A stretch of 24,332 nt of DNA from Chytriomyces cf. hyalinus JEL632 (taxonomy: Eukaryota > Chytridiomycota > Chytridiomycetes > Chytridiales > Chytriomycetaceae): positions 1-24,332 of the forward strand of contig JAIWWG010000180.1 of NCBI GenBank assembly GCA_025435555.1, read 5' to 3'. Shown in pieces: positions 8,476 through 16,466 of the stretch (its first letter is position 1; each line of letters opens with the position of its first letter). Both the position numbers and the translations under genes were made by a program. The notes beneath the pieces were generated by a model. The model made no database searches, was not told where the DNA came from, and worked only from the letters and a program-made list of their open reading frames with translations.

Positions 8476-8975
8476 TCAACGATCCTTATTGTTTGGCAGA
8501 ATGTCTGAAAGAACGTTTGAATATCTCAAAGGCGTTGGTGGCTTTTTTGCCAGGTGTCTCGTATCACCGTAAAAAGCCGATGCAGTCTCAGCCCGCGGAC
8601 GCTTTTGAGCCTTGGATGTTGAAGGGGCATATAATTGATGATGGTCCTTCAAGGGACTACGTGGGTTCAAACTGTGACTCGAGTGGGCGCTGCGTGCACT
8701 GGAACCCAGCTGCGCATCTTTTGCGCTATCACCTTCAGCCACATTGATACGTTCAGGAACTGCATTCTCCTTATCGGTTTCCAAAACATCATCCTCTGCA
8801 GGGAAGTATGCTTGTGAAATTTTGTTCCTTGGAACAGTGATTGTACACGTTTGATTAACGGAATCGGTGAATTGATGCTCAAGATCCTGGTGTATGCATC
8901 AGAACTTTTCCTCACCGCAGCGCATTTCAAAAATCCCATGACGCTGCGTTTGATTGAAGTAGCTGTGAATGACAT
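8476..8975 (-). CDS. Two-exon gene for a small KEN-box protein (copy 1, frame intact)
   Basis: Exon 1 runs from the ATG at 8975 to 8849. An intron of 53 nt (8848-8796, GTGTAC...CCTGCAG) is removed in phase. Exon 2 runs 8795-8476, for about 148 residues. Visible features: DKENAVPE holds a KEN box, the APC/C-Cdh1 degron; RSPLK and PTPLR are minimal CDK phosphorylation sites; 'KAQKRPRAE' is a basic patch that could be a nuclear signal; the C-terminus is NVLSDILPNNKDR. The protein is hydrophilic with no enzyme fold that I recognise. A cell-cycle-regulated, proteolysed nuclear protein is the natural inference. A related C-terminus survives at 20350-20405. The first ~25 codons lie outside the duplicated segment, so the start exon is the least certain part. 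Confidence 0.5.
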
Positions 8976-8994
8976 TGAGTCATCAGTTGATCAA

Positions 8995-9992
8995 GCCAAC
9001 ATCATGGAAGCAAGGAGGCCAAGAGGCACTCACGCGTTTTCAGCTACAGCCAAGAACCCACAGTCGATCAGAGAGGGGATGGAGGGGGACGACGTAGCGA
9101 GATGGAAGGATAATGCACTGGATGAATGGAACTTGTTAGTTGAGAATGGGACACGGGAAGGAATTGACTCAAGGAAGCAACCTACCGAAAATATGGCAGA
9201 CAGTAAGTCGGCACACGAGGGCAAGCAAGAGGCTACCGGAGAAATGGAGGAGCACAAGCCCCGACTGGTGGATACCCAGGTGGAAGAAGTGGAATATCAC
9301 GAAACCTATGCACCGGTGGCAAGATCTACAACAGTTGAAGTATTGAAAAGCATTTTGTTAGCAAAGGACGACCAGATCACGCAAATGGGCAATGTGACAG
9401 CTTACCTGCATTCGAAAATGGAAAGCAACATCAGGATTCGGATCCTGGAAGGATATAAGCTACTGGACCAGCAGACGGACAGGAACCAAGAAGGGTTGAA
9501 ACTCTCGAAAGGATTACACGCGACTAGACAAGGCGGTGACCTGTGGAAGAAGGAGTTCAACAGATTCAAGCACTTAGCATCAGATCCGGGATCGTTCAGA
9601 ATACATCGAAGGGGGAGCAAAATGCAAAGCACCTCAGGTGAGGAGGATGTCTTGATCACGACGGAAAATGAGGACCTGGGCAGAGGCGCAGACAGAGCCA
9701 GTGGCCAAGTAGAGTTCATCAGCAGAAATTGCGTGGATTGGAGATCAAGGAAGCAGAACAATGTAGCACTGTCATCAATGGAGGGAGTAGTGGAAGCATT
9801 AGTAGATGCCGACAAGGAGGCATTACGGAAAAAGAGCTACTCACCAAATTTGGTGCTTCAGGTGTCAAGACAAAGACCTGGGAGGACAACCGAGTAGCCG
9901 CAGCATCAAGCAATGATGCGATCATCAAGACAGGACAAGAAACACGGGAAACTACCAAAGAATGGAATATCAAGTTAGCATTCACCCAATAG
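8995..9992 (+). pseudogene. Element B pol remnant (RT/RNase H), open but catalytically dead
   Basis: One plus-strand frame stays open from upstream of 8995 to 9897. Copia landmarks in order: 'ARWKDNALDEWNLLVENGT', 'YHETYAPVARSTTVEVLK', 'NVTAYLHSKMESNIRIRI', 'LHATRQGGDLWKKEF', 'DPGSFRI'. The catalytic YVDD region is replaced by 'GEEDVLIT'. About 150 residues between RT and RNase H are deleted, joining 'ENEDL' to 'ASGQVEF'. RNase H then reads 'RSRKQNNVALSSMEG'. A frameshift near 9880 moves the last motif ('WEDNRVAAASSNDAI') to the frame ending at 9992. The gene cannot make active RT. Confidence 0.8.
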
Positions 9993-10090
9993 AAAAGTAC
10001 CAGAAGGCAGGCAGACTCACCGAAGCCAAGGAACAAGAGAGTTCCAGCGATTTCGAGCCAGGGAGGGCATGGAGTCCAGCGTCGCCGGGT

Positions 10091-10285
10091 AGGGGGAGTG
10101 TTGGAATCCCCGGCTGAGAGACACCGCTCATGACATTATCGTGAGGCAGTTGGGTGGTTCATGAGATTGTTTTGTTGATTCAGTGCCACCGACTTTCTTT
10201 AGTATATTTTTAACGGACATAAGTTTAAGTATTTAAGTTGGCATATTCGGACAAATAAAACGAACTCTATCACGCTATTTCAACA
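10091..10285 (+). repeat. Polypurine tract and 3' LTR of element B
   Basis: The tract agggggag (10091-10098) precedes an LTR of about 187 bp from TGTTGGAATCC to TATTTCAACA. The upstream 'cgtcgccgggtaggg' stretch is shared with element C. Near 10252 'aaataaaacg' could be the LTR poly(A) signal. Confidence 0.8.
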
Positions 10286-10314
10286 TTGCAGCCGAAAGGA
10301 TGGACAGAAGATGA

Positions 10315-10506
10315 TATCCCCAACACGACAATGAGGGTGACTATGAGGACGAGTTTTCAGTGCCTGAGGGAAGGTTTGAGCCTGTTGTCCATGATGGTGA
10401 CAGTTCGGGGGACCAGGCTGAGCGCGGCGATGTTGGCAGACGAGAGTGGCCACGGTTGCAGGAATGGGTCGATTCTGATGGTGCTGTTGATTCAGATCCT
10501 TTTTGA
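10315..10506 (+). pseudogene. Orphan acidic C-terminal coding fragment
   Basis: A plus-strand frame of about 63 codons (from TAT at 10315 to TGA at 10504-10506) is strongly acidic and hydrophilic: 'DNEGDYEDEFSVPEGRFEP' and 'WPRLQEWVDSDGAVDSDPF'. A similar frame one base over ('GWTEDDIPN') leads into it, which implies a single-base break near 10315. It begins about 30 bases after the LTR of element B, so it may be the 3' end of a host gene cut off by that insertion. I do not recognise the protein. Confidence 0.3.
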
Positions 10507-11267
10507 TGAGTCGGTCTTGTTTGAAACGCGTGGCTGTTTTTCGTTATCTTTGTTTTGTTTTGTATTGTTTTCTTTTTGGAAGTATCTTTTGTGAGAATGA
10601 GTTGCTTCAGTTTGATTGATCCTTTCTGAACGAGTATTTTCTGTGGTGTTTCGGTTTCGGTGTTTCGGACGCCGAAATGGCAGCGGTCAACAAAACAAAC
10701 AAATTAGTCCCGAGAAAAAGTTCCAAGAATTCAGCGGTCCAGCATCAGGAAACCAACCCGCCTCAGCACCTCGTCCACATCCACCTCTTCAGCTCATCTG
10801 CTCAGGCCAGCCGTCTTTCTGCTGCGTCCCGTTAACGACACTCGCTTCACTTTGCTTGCTCTCCGCTGCTTCTTCGCTGTCCCCGAGCTGACGACAAGAT
10901 AGCGCATCCGGCGCGTGTCTCAAGTGGAACTGCTCTCCTGTTTAATATATCATCTGTTTAAGGTGCGTTATCAACCTCTGTTTCTTCGCTGTGCCGTGTT
11001 TTCTCTCCCTTTTTGATATGCAATTGCCGTGTTTGCGCGTGTTTTGACATCCATCTAACGCACCGCTTTGTTCTTTCTCTGCGGCGCATTAGACAGTCTC
11101 GGTTATTCCTTTTTTTGCTGCTCGAGGCAACACATACCCAACCCAAGACAAGTCACACGGACGGTTTCTCATCTCCACCCTTTTCACACCTGCACATCGT
11201 GCAAACGGACCCCTTTGTACAAACAACCGTAGCGTGAGTGTTTGTCGTTTCTGAGATGCGTTTGAAG
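10507..11267. other. Intergenic stretch upstream of the cyclin gene, with one weak small ORF
   Basis: No gene that I can support. The best candidate is a plus-strand 52-codon ORF at 10677-10835 (start MAAVNKTNKLVPRKSSK, context gccgaaATGG). It is basic and could be a first exon, but nothing confirms it. The rest is T-rich, contains CT-rich stretches, and probably includes the cyclin promoter and 5' leader. Confidence 0.35.
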
Positions 11268-11331
11268 TTGAGCTAAACGCGACTCAGTGCCTCCCAATGA
11301 ATTGGGAGGCACTGAGTCGCGTTTAGCTCAA
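11268..11331. promoter_or_regulatory. Perfect palindrome (31-bp arms, 2-bp spacer) upstream of the cyclin start
   Basis: Left arm 11268-11298 and right arm 11301-11331 are exact reverse complements around 'ga'. Each arm carries a CCAAT pentamer at the centre side and AAACGCGA (an MCB/E2F-like CGCG core) farther out. The structure ends 49 bp before the predicted ATG. It could be a symmetrical regulatory site, a hairpin in the mRNA leader, or a fold-back artefact. Confidence 0.85.
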
Positions 11332-11380
11332 GTTTCTTTTCTTTTCACTGCGTTCTCATTGCTCTTTGACGCGCACACAG

Positions 11381-13248
11381 ATGTCCGAATCAACACCGAC
11401 CAATGGCAGAGGGCTTGTTGCACCCATGGATGATCTCATTCAAAGTAAATTGAATTGCATGCAACTCTTTAAACAGCTCACTTACTTTTTTCTTTTCTTC
11501 AGAGGTGGCTGTTGCTGATCCCGACGAATTCGATGATGATGAAGCATTGATGGCCCGCGCTAAAAAAATCCGAGAAGAGATGGAGAAGAAGAGTCAACTG
11601 GCATTACCATCGTCGAATTTGCTACTACCTCGTTTGCATGGAGATTCTGTGACGGAATTTCAACCCCAGCAGCAAATACCACAGCAGCCGGCAGCACCAT
11701 TCTCTTTTGGCAACAACATGCGGTATGAGTTTAAAATTGGCACGCCAGCTGGGCGGACATCGTGGCGAGAGACGGCATCAGATTCTCTTGCTAGCTCTCC
11801 TCTTAAATCTGCGTCTCGCAGTCCAGCACCTGCTCGCTTTGGCAATCCCTTCGAAAAGTCTTTTTTTCGACACCAATCAAGGAATGCGGAACTGTTTAAA
11901 ACGGTGGACCAGGACTTTTCTCGGTTGAAACAGAAACTATTGTCAAACGCAAACACCCCCGAGGTGAGATGATTCATTCGGCGGATGTTTGATTCTTTTT
12001 TGACAAGAAGTATTGTTTCAGGGGAAGCGGTCATTGCACTTCCATATGAAGCGGCTTGAATCCTACCAAGAGCGGGACATGTTTGAAAGGGCCATCAGCC
12101 CTTCTCTCTTTAACCAGCCGCAGATTAATGCTCAGTCGAGGGTGATCCTCTGTCAATGGATGAATGAAGTAATTTGATTTTGTTCATTCGCTTGAGCTCC
12201 CTTTCTCTAATACTTCCGCCCCGAACAAGTTTTGTTCCGACAAGCGCTTTCTCCGGTGCACATTCCACCGCGCCATCACAGTACTTGGACGTGTTCTTGG
12301 CGCACGAAAAAAACGTGTCTGTGGACACAGCTCCAAGTGCTTGGTGCGGCCGCGATTTTTTCCGCCGCAAAACTGGAGGTGCGTTTTTCCATTTTCACTT
12401 CTTCTTTCCGTGTCGTTTCTGATTGGAATATGGTTGCCAAAATCAGGAGCCCGAAGCGCTCTCCAAGCACTGGTTCCTGAATTTCGGGGACGACGACCAG
12501 GAAGCGCTTGGGGAGAAGGAAGGGCTTCTCCAGAAGTTCCATTCGAAAATGGTCATGCGGGTACAAACCTTATTTCTTTTCTTATCTGCGTGCTTGAATT
12601 TTTTTGATATTAACCAGTGTTCATTCATGCGTCATTCATTTTCTTTTAACAGCAAGTCGCCATCAAAGCCACGCCGTACGAATGGCTGCAAGTGTTCTTC
12701 CAGCACTTCGAAAGCTGCTCCAAAGCGTTGTCGTCCGAGCAACGCTTGTTTTTCATGACCGTATTGGACGTGGTGGTGCTGGCACCAGAGACTGCCAGCT
12801 ACCCAAGCAGTCTTCTGGCTGCCGCTGTCCTGTTTGCTGGGGGTTCAATGTCTGATGGTGAGAAAAAAATGCTCGTCTGGATTTTTCAACGCTTGTGTGG
12901 CGGCTGACTTAACTTTATTTCACAGAGGATATTACCTTGGCAACAGGATACGCCATCACCGGCGCCGATACGGTCGTTGTTCATATTTACGAAATATGGG
13001 TAGTTCTTACCTTTTCGGGGGCAGCGGAGGCCATGGACGATGCAGCGGAGGCCGTGGACGATGCAGCGGAGGCCGTGGACGATGCAGCGGAGGCCGTGGA
13101 CGATGCAGCCGTGACCGTGGAGGAGGACACGGAACAAGAGGACGACGAGGCAAAACCAACTGCCGCAGTGGTCGTGCCTGAAAGCCAACAGACTGTTGTT
13201 CCGGTCTCTACAGACCACCTGGTACGCAGTGTTATTTCTGATGTTTGA
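11381..13248 (+). CDS. Cyclin E-type G1/S cyclin, seven exons, with two +1 frame breaks
   Basis: A cyclin binds and activates a CDK. Exons: 11381-11444, 11503-11963, 12022-12168, 12230-12378, 12447-12560, 12653-12857, 12926-13248. All introns are GT-AG, 58-92 nt, and all phases fit. The N-terminal ~175 residues are Pro/Ser/Gln-rich with SP sites. The cyclin box begins 'SRVILCQWMNE' (like MRAILLDWLMEV) and continues to 'IFSAAKLE|E', giving the AAKLEE hallmark exactly across intron 4. The second cyclin fold reads 'PYEWLQVFFQHFE', 'YPSSLLAAAVLFAGGSMSD' and 'ATGYAITGADTVVVHIYEIW', matching cyclin E (e.g. SGYQWCDIENCVKWM) from memory. Inside exon 4 the frame must skip one A at 12278 and one at 12327 to keep gap-free cyclin homology. 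The tail is an acidic heptad repeat and PEST-like stretch. The last 10 bases lie in the duplicated segment, so the original 3' end may be lost. Confidence 0.82.
13021..13125 (+). repeat. 21-bp tandem repeat in the cyclin tail (AAEAVDD heptads)
   Basis: Four near-identical copies of a 21-bp unit (13021-13104) and a degenerate fifth (13105-13125) encode seven-residue repeats of the form AAEA(V/M)DD, then 'VEEDTEQEDDEAK'. The length keeps the frame. Such Ala/Asp heptads should form an acidic helix just after the second cyclin fold. Copy number is likely to vary between strains. Confidence 0.85.
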
Positions 13249-13476
13249 ACCAAGTCCATCTAACATGCGCATATGCGTTCTCCAGTTTTCCATTTGGGAC
13301 GCGTCTATTTGATTTTTTTTGTTTGGTGGGGTCTAACAAGAGACTTTTTTGTTATCGCTTTTGTTTACCGTGAATTACCGTGATCTCCGAGTCACTTTAT
13401 TGCTTTGTTATATCTCTTTTTTTTTGTGTATATTGTTTGCTTTTTTTTTATTTTTGAGCGAATCGGGAGTGTAAAG

Positions 13477-13872
13477 TCAACAGCGGGAGGGAAAAAGAAT
13501 GCCAAAGAGATGCATCCTTGTCACAAATACACTGTGTGTTGAGCTTCGAATAATCTGCACAGTTTTAATTTGAAGACCTTTCAGCTTGATTTCACCGTCC
13601 ATTCTACCAAGAATCTGCTGCGACTGGGTGCAAAAAAACAAACAAGTCCCATTGTCGTCCAATATTCAGCGACTGTCCCAGAAGCAAACAAATGTCCTCA
13701 TGTTGACATGCCGTCGAAAAAAATCCAACATGTGCTTTTGGTTTCGAACTCTGCAACTCTTGGACCCAACCGCGTTTTGATTCGGCACATCGAGTGCAGT
13801 GCCTGTCTGTCGCGTCTGATCAGCGTTTGAAACCGTTTCGATCAAGCGCCGCCAATCAAATCGAGCACTCAA
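13477..13872 (-). pseudogene. Adenylation-like remnant, copy 2
   Basis: Identical to 7161-7556, including the internal TGA and the GRMDGEIKLKG motif. Confidence 0.3.
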
Positions 13873-13898
13873 AATAATTTAAATTTATTCGCAGCCCC

Positions 13899-14398
13899 TC
13901 AATTTTCCTTCAAAAATTTGAAACCAAACCAGGTTGGCGGAATTCCAGGATGTACCACATCTGGCATTCGGTCAACACGTTTGCAATGGAACAAGTCCAT
14001 CTGAGTTTGGCCCGTATTCAGGGTGACTTGCTTCCATGCGTACTGGCTGGCTTGATGGTGAAAGAAGGGCTTTAGTGTCTTCAGAGGATACGTGCGTATT
14101 GTACGATATTCTCTTGGCTCCGATTGGTAATCGAGAAACGTACTAATCCTCGTCGTTTTGATCGGCTGAAGAAACCGAGGGAGTAGATGCAGATTTCGAC
14201 GGAGTCCCTGATGCTGGTGCAGCAGATGCAGCTGCAAAAGGAGTTTGACTCAGCCGGCTTGGGACAGGGCTCGATGCAGCAGCTGGACTGGCGTTCGCTG
14301 CTAAATTTGTGGGAAGAAACAAACGGGTAAGATTGACGATGATGACGGATTCGATGCATTCACAACTAAATGGCTTATTTTCAGACTGTGGGCATGGT
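13899..14398 (-). CDS. Second candidate host gene, copy 2 (exon structure unresolved)
   Basis: Identical in sequence to 7583-8082: a Ser/Ala/Pro-rich part, then a part ending GFKFLKEN followed by AATAAA at 13884-13889. It lies downstream of the CCAAT/E2F block at 14481-14526. Function unknown. Confidence 0.35.
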
Positions 14399-14480
14399 TG
14401 CTTCAAGAGTGAAGGAGGTGCAAGCAAAGAACGTTCGAAACGTTCCAGATATTGTGGGTGATGTTGACGTTGGTTTCACC

Positions 14481-14526
14481 TCTCGTCGCGCCAAAGAGAA
14501 CCGAAGCGCACGCCCTGCCGATTGGA
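14481..14526 (-). promoter_or_regulatory. CCAAT box plus E2F-like site, copy 2
   Basis: CCAAT on the minus strand at 14525-14521 and CTTTGGCGCGAC about 30 bases downstream, same as copy 1. Confidence 0.5.
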
Positions 14527-14791
14527 CGATGCAGAAGAGAGCAAGAACGGCGGAGGAAGGAAGGGAAGCGATGAACATCCAATGCCCCTTCCTTTACCAA
14601 TAAAAAGTGGTGTCAGTGCAAAAGTGGTTCTGTCATTCTCTCCTTTCACGCATTTGAACCCAATCTCAAACAAGTCGCGCTTTTATTAAACACAATATGA
14701 AACAAACTCGATTAAGCGATGCGAACTTTCCCAAAAAGCCACACGTTTGCCAACTGAAAAAAAACAGGAACTGACAGACTCGATATTAATG

Positions 14792-15230
14792 TCAACGATC
14801 CTTATTGTTTGGCAGAATGTCTGAAAGAACGTTTGAATATCTCAAAGGCGTTGGTGGCTTTTTTGCCAGGTGTCTCGTATCACCGTAAAAAGCCGATGCA
14901 GTCTCAGCCCGCGGACGCTTTTGAGCCTTGGATGTTGAAGGGGCATATAATTGATGATGGTCCTTCAAGGGACTACGTGGGTTCAAACTGTGACTCGAGT
15001 GGGCCGCTGCGTGCACTGGAACCCAGCTGCGCATCTTTTGCGCTATCACCTTCAGCCACATTGATACGTTCAGGAACTGCATTCTCCTTATCGGTTTCCA
15101 AAACATCATCCTCTGCAGGGAAGTATGCTTGTGAAATTTTGTTCCTTGGAACAGTGATTGTACACGGTTTGATTAACGGAATCGGTGAATTGATGCTCAA
15201 GATCCTGATGTATGCATCAAGATTGAATAA
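14792..15230 (-). pseudogene. KEN-box gene, copy 2, with two single-base insertions
   Basis: Same stop (14792), KEN box and CDK-type sites as copy 1. An extra C (minus strand G) near 15005 shifts the frame between the KEN box and the RSPLK site. An extra base at about 15166, right at the splice donor (AAACC|GTGTAC instead of AAAC|GTGTAC), upsets the exon phase. Both insertions would have to be absent for the protein of copy 1 to be made. Upstream, 'DAYIRILSINSPIPLIK' is kept, but no ATG is seen in frame, so its first exon is missing or different. Either a pseudogene or an assembly problem. Confidence 0.55.
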
Positions 15231-15251
15231 CCTGATCCGATATGAGCAAGC

Positions 15252-15277
15252 AAAAAAAAAAAAAAAAAAAAAAAAAA
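15252..15277. repeat. 26-base A run (poly-T on the minus strand)
   Basis: An uninterrupted run of 26 A. On the minus strand it lies between a possible donor (GAG|GTGACT at 15288) and a possible acceptor (GGATCAG ending at 15232), so it could be the pyrimidine tract of a ~57-nt intron. A retroposed poly(A) tail is the alternative. Confidence 0.85.
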
Positions 15278-15288
15278 GATGAAGTCAC

Positions 15289-15591
15289 CTCAGCAGCAGC
15301 AGCAACAGCAGCGGCAAAGTCTTGTATTTGCTGTTGAGTGAATGAAGGCTCAGCAGATTTCGACTGGGAATTTGTGACCGGAGCAGGATTGAGAGTGCGC
15401 GTTCCGTTCGAGCGTGGTGCAGCAGGAGCTCGCGACGGGGCCGTGTCCGTGTCCGTGTCCACATTATAAACTGGAGCCGTCGGTGGGGTAGTCTGGGTGA
15501 CTGGGACACTGGCCACAAGTGGGGCTGCTGTTGACTCAGAGTGACTCTCGGTTGCCTGCTGAGTAGATTGATGTGCGCAGGATGGAGGCAT
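15289..15591 (-). CDS. Ser/Thr/Pro/Ala-rich first exon of an unidentified gene
   Basis: From the ATG at 15591 (context caccATGCC) an open frame of 101 codons begins MPPSCAHQSTQQATESHSES. It contains the short repeat 'DTDTDTAPSRAPAAP' and ends 'QQQIQDFAAAVAAAAE' at a GT donor. It is low complexity with no domain. It may be the N-terminal exon of the KEN-box gene of copy 2, since it is on the same strand and just upstream, but the splice phase does not fit with either acceptor I tried. The exon could equally belong to a different, truncated gene. Confidence 0.4.
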
Positions 15592-16104
15592 GGTGTGTCG
15601 TTCGTATTCGTCGTTCGTCTTATGTTTTGGATCAAGTTCGGTTTTGTCAATACATGCGACCCGCCCGTTTTTTCTCGACCGGTAATTTTTTTCGGACATT
15701 GTGCGTTGTCAAAGAACCAAAACAGTTTCACACGCAGCCCACATTCCTCAGCCTCCAAGAAACAAAGGATTTGGAATGGATGCCTAAACAAGATCCCTGC
15801 AATCGCTTCAAGCCGCAGCTGAGATAAGAGTCGAGGGAAAGCAAACTTGGCTTTCTCAGGCACAAGTGAGGTAGCAGTTGATGCACACGATAGTTGTTCA
15901 CGCAGCTGGCAAATTGTTTCGTCTTTGTTTGCTTCGTATCAACGAATCGTCATCTGCTGCTGGCGGCCCGCATTTGAAATTTCCAAGAAAATTATTTGAC
16001 AAGCTCGCACGCGGACCGACAAAGCAGCAACGCTTTATTTCGGACTTGTTTTTACTTGCTCGAAAACCAAAACAGTTCACGCAACGCACACTAATTCATG
16101 GTGG
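15592..16104. other. Intergenic sequence, no supported gene
   Basis: Contains overlapping short frames only. Around 15890-16090 there are scattered short matches (cagctggcaaa, gctttatttcggacttg) to the region between the KEN-box gene and the CCAAT/E2F block in the duplicated segment. It may therefore be a strongly diverged, inverted extension of that segment. Confidence 0.4.
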
Positions 16105-16114
16105 CGGTTCTAGA

Positions 16115-16245
16115 GAAACGGGAGGGCATTAGATATTCGGAGCTTCCCTTCCTTCCTCAACCACTCTTGCTCTCTGCGCTCTTCTTCTGCATCTTCCAAT
16201 CAAGCAAGGCGTGTACTTCCGCTCTCTTTTGGCGCGAACATAGTT
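16115..16245 (+). promoter_or_regulatory. Third, diverged and inverted copy of the CCAAT/E2F promoter block
   Basis: Plus-strand sequence aligns with the minus strand of 8160-8285: shared runs include gcttcccttccttcctc, cttgctctct, tctgcatc and ggcgcga. CCAAT is at 16196-16200 and TTTTGGCGCGAA, a full E2F consensus, at 16227-16238. The spacing between the two motifs is kept although the sequence between has diverged, which suggests selection on the promoter. Confidence 0.6.
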
Positions 16246-16285
16246 GGAACCAACCTGTCATATCATCTAGATTTTCGAAACTTCA

Positions 16286-16466
16286 ATGAGCAAGAAAAAT
16301 AATAAGGTGAGGATTCCTTGCACCAAAAACGCTCCAAATATGCTCATTCTTGACGCTGCCGCAGTCTTTCTGCAATAGATGTACAGGGCTTCTCGCAGCG
16401 CGATCTCTTTCATTGTCCGAGCCGCTCTTCATTTGCTTTGTCCGCTGAGGTTCACTGCCATCTGCC
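16286..16466 (+). CDS. Possible truncated gene behind the third E2F promoter
   Basis: An ATG at 16286, about 48 bases after the E2F-like site, opens MSKKNNK and then a GT donor (GTGAGG). A 58-nt intron ending gctgccgcag (16307-16364) would lead to 'SFCNRCTGLLAARSL' and a stop near 16464-16466. Unspliced, the frame gives about 30 residues and stops. A downstream ATG at 16548 opens 'MALDSINGPDAVQKRRQIW', which is cut by element C. None of these is recognised. The copia insertion at 16626 probably destroyed whatever gene this promoter drove. Confidence 0.25.

Larger units (their letters stand above)
6923..8901. repeat. Segmental duplication, copy 1 (about 1.98 kb, direct repeat of 13239-15219)
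   Basis: Begins tgatgtttgaacc and ends tatgcatca in both copies, offset 6316. By eye I find only one substitution near the right end and two single-base length differences (extra C in copy 2 near 15005, extra G near 15166). All conceptual translations inside are identical otherwise. It carries, on the minus strand, a KEN-box gene, a CCAAT/E2F promoter, a second candidate gene and an adenylation-like remnant. The stretch 6923-7160 is AT-rich with T-runs and no gene that I can see. No inverted termini or target duplication is visible, so it is a genomic duplication and not an evident transposon. Confidence 0.92.
8990..10285 (+). mobile_element. Degenerate copia element B, 5'-truncated, with 3' LTR
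   Basis: From about 8995 the plus strand encodes a decayed copia pol, then a purine tract and a 3' LTR. There is no 5' LTR, gag or integrase. It abuts copy 1 of the duplication. Family: same as elements C and D, shared features being 'LVENGT', 'YAPVAR', 'VALSSME', the purine tract and LTR starts near TGTTGGAATCC. Confidence 0.85.
13239..15219. repeat. Segmental duplication, copy 2 (direct repeat of 6923-8901)
   Basis: Same content and orientation as copy 1, starting 9 bases before the cyclin stop codon's last base. It differs by one substitution and two one-base insertions near the right end. Its right flank is the Ser/Thr/Pro-rich exon and poly(A) tract, unlike copy 1, which abuts element B. 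Confidence 0.92.

Noticed and set aside
12169-12330. One longer intron from 12169 to the acacag at 12330, which would avoid both frame breaks in the cyclin
   Set aside because: It is in phase, but would delete conserved helices whose codons are clearly present (FCSDKRFLRCTFHRAI and QYLDVFLAHEKNVSVD).
12999-13023. A 25-nt intron (gtagtt...gggggcag) after the cyclin helix
   Set aside because: Far shorter than the other introns (53-92 nt), and the sequence is open in frame without splicing.
13021-13125. Short tandem repeats as a CRISPR-like array
   Set aside because: Units are directly adjacent with no spacers, and they keep a reading frame within a cyclin gene in eukaryotic DNA.
15252-15277. 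A-run as the poly(A) tail of a retroposed copy of the 1.98-kb segment
   Set aside because: Copy 1 has no such tail, the segment keeps an apparent intron, and no target duplication flanks it. An intronic pyrimidine tract on the minus strand is at least as likely.
15217-15699. Extended minus-strand ORF through the poly-T tract (Phe run)
   Set aside because: The Phe run is translation of the T-tract. A splice donor stands at its edge, and the real start is more likely the ATG at 15591.
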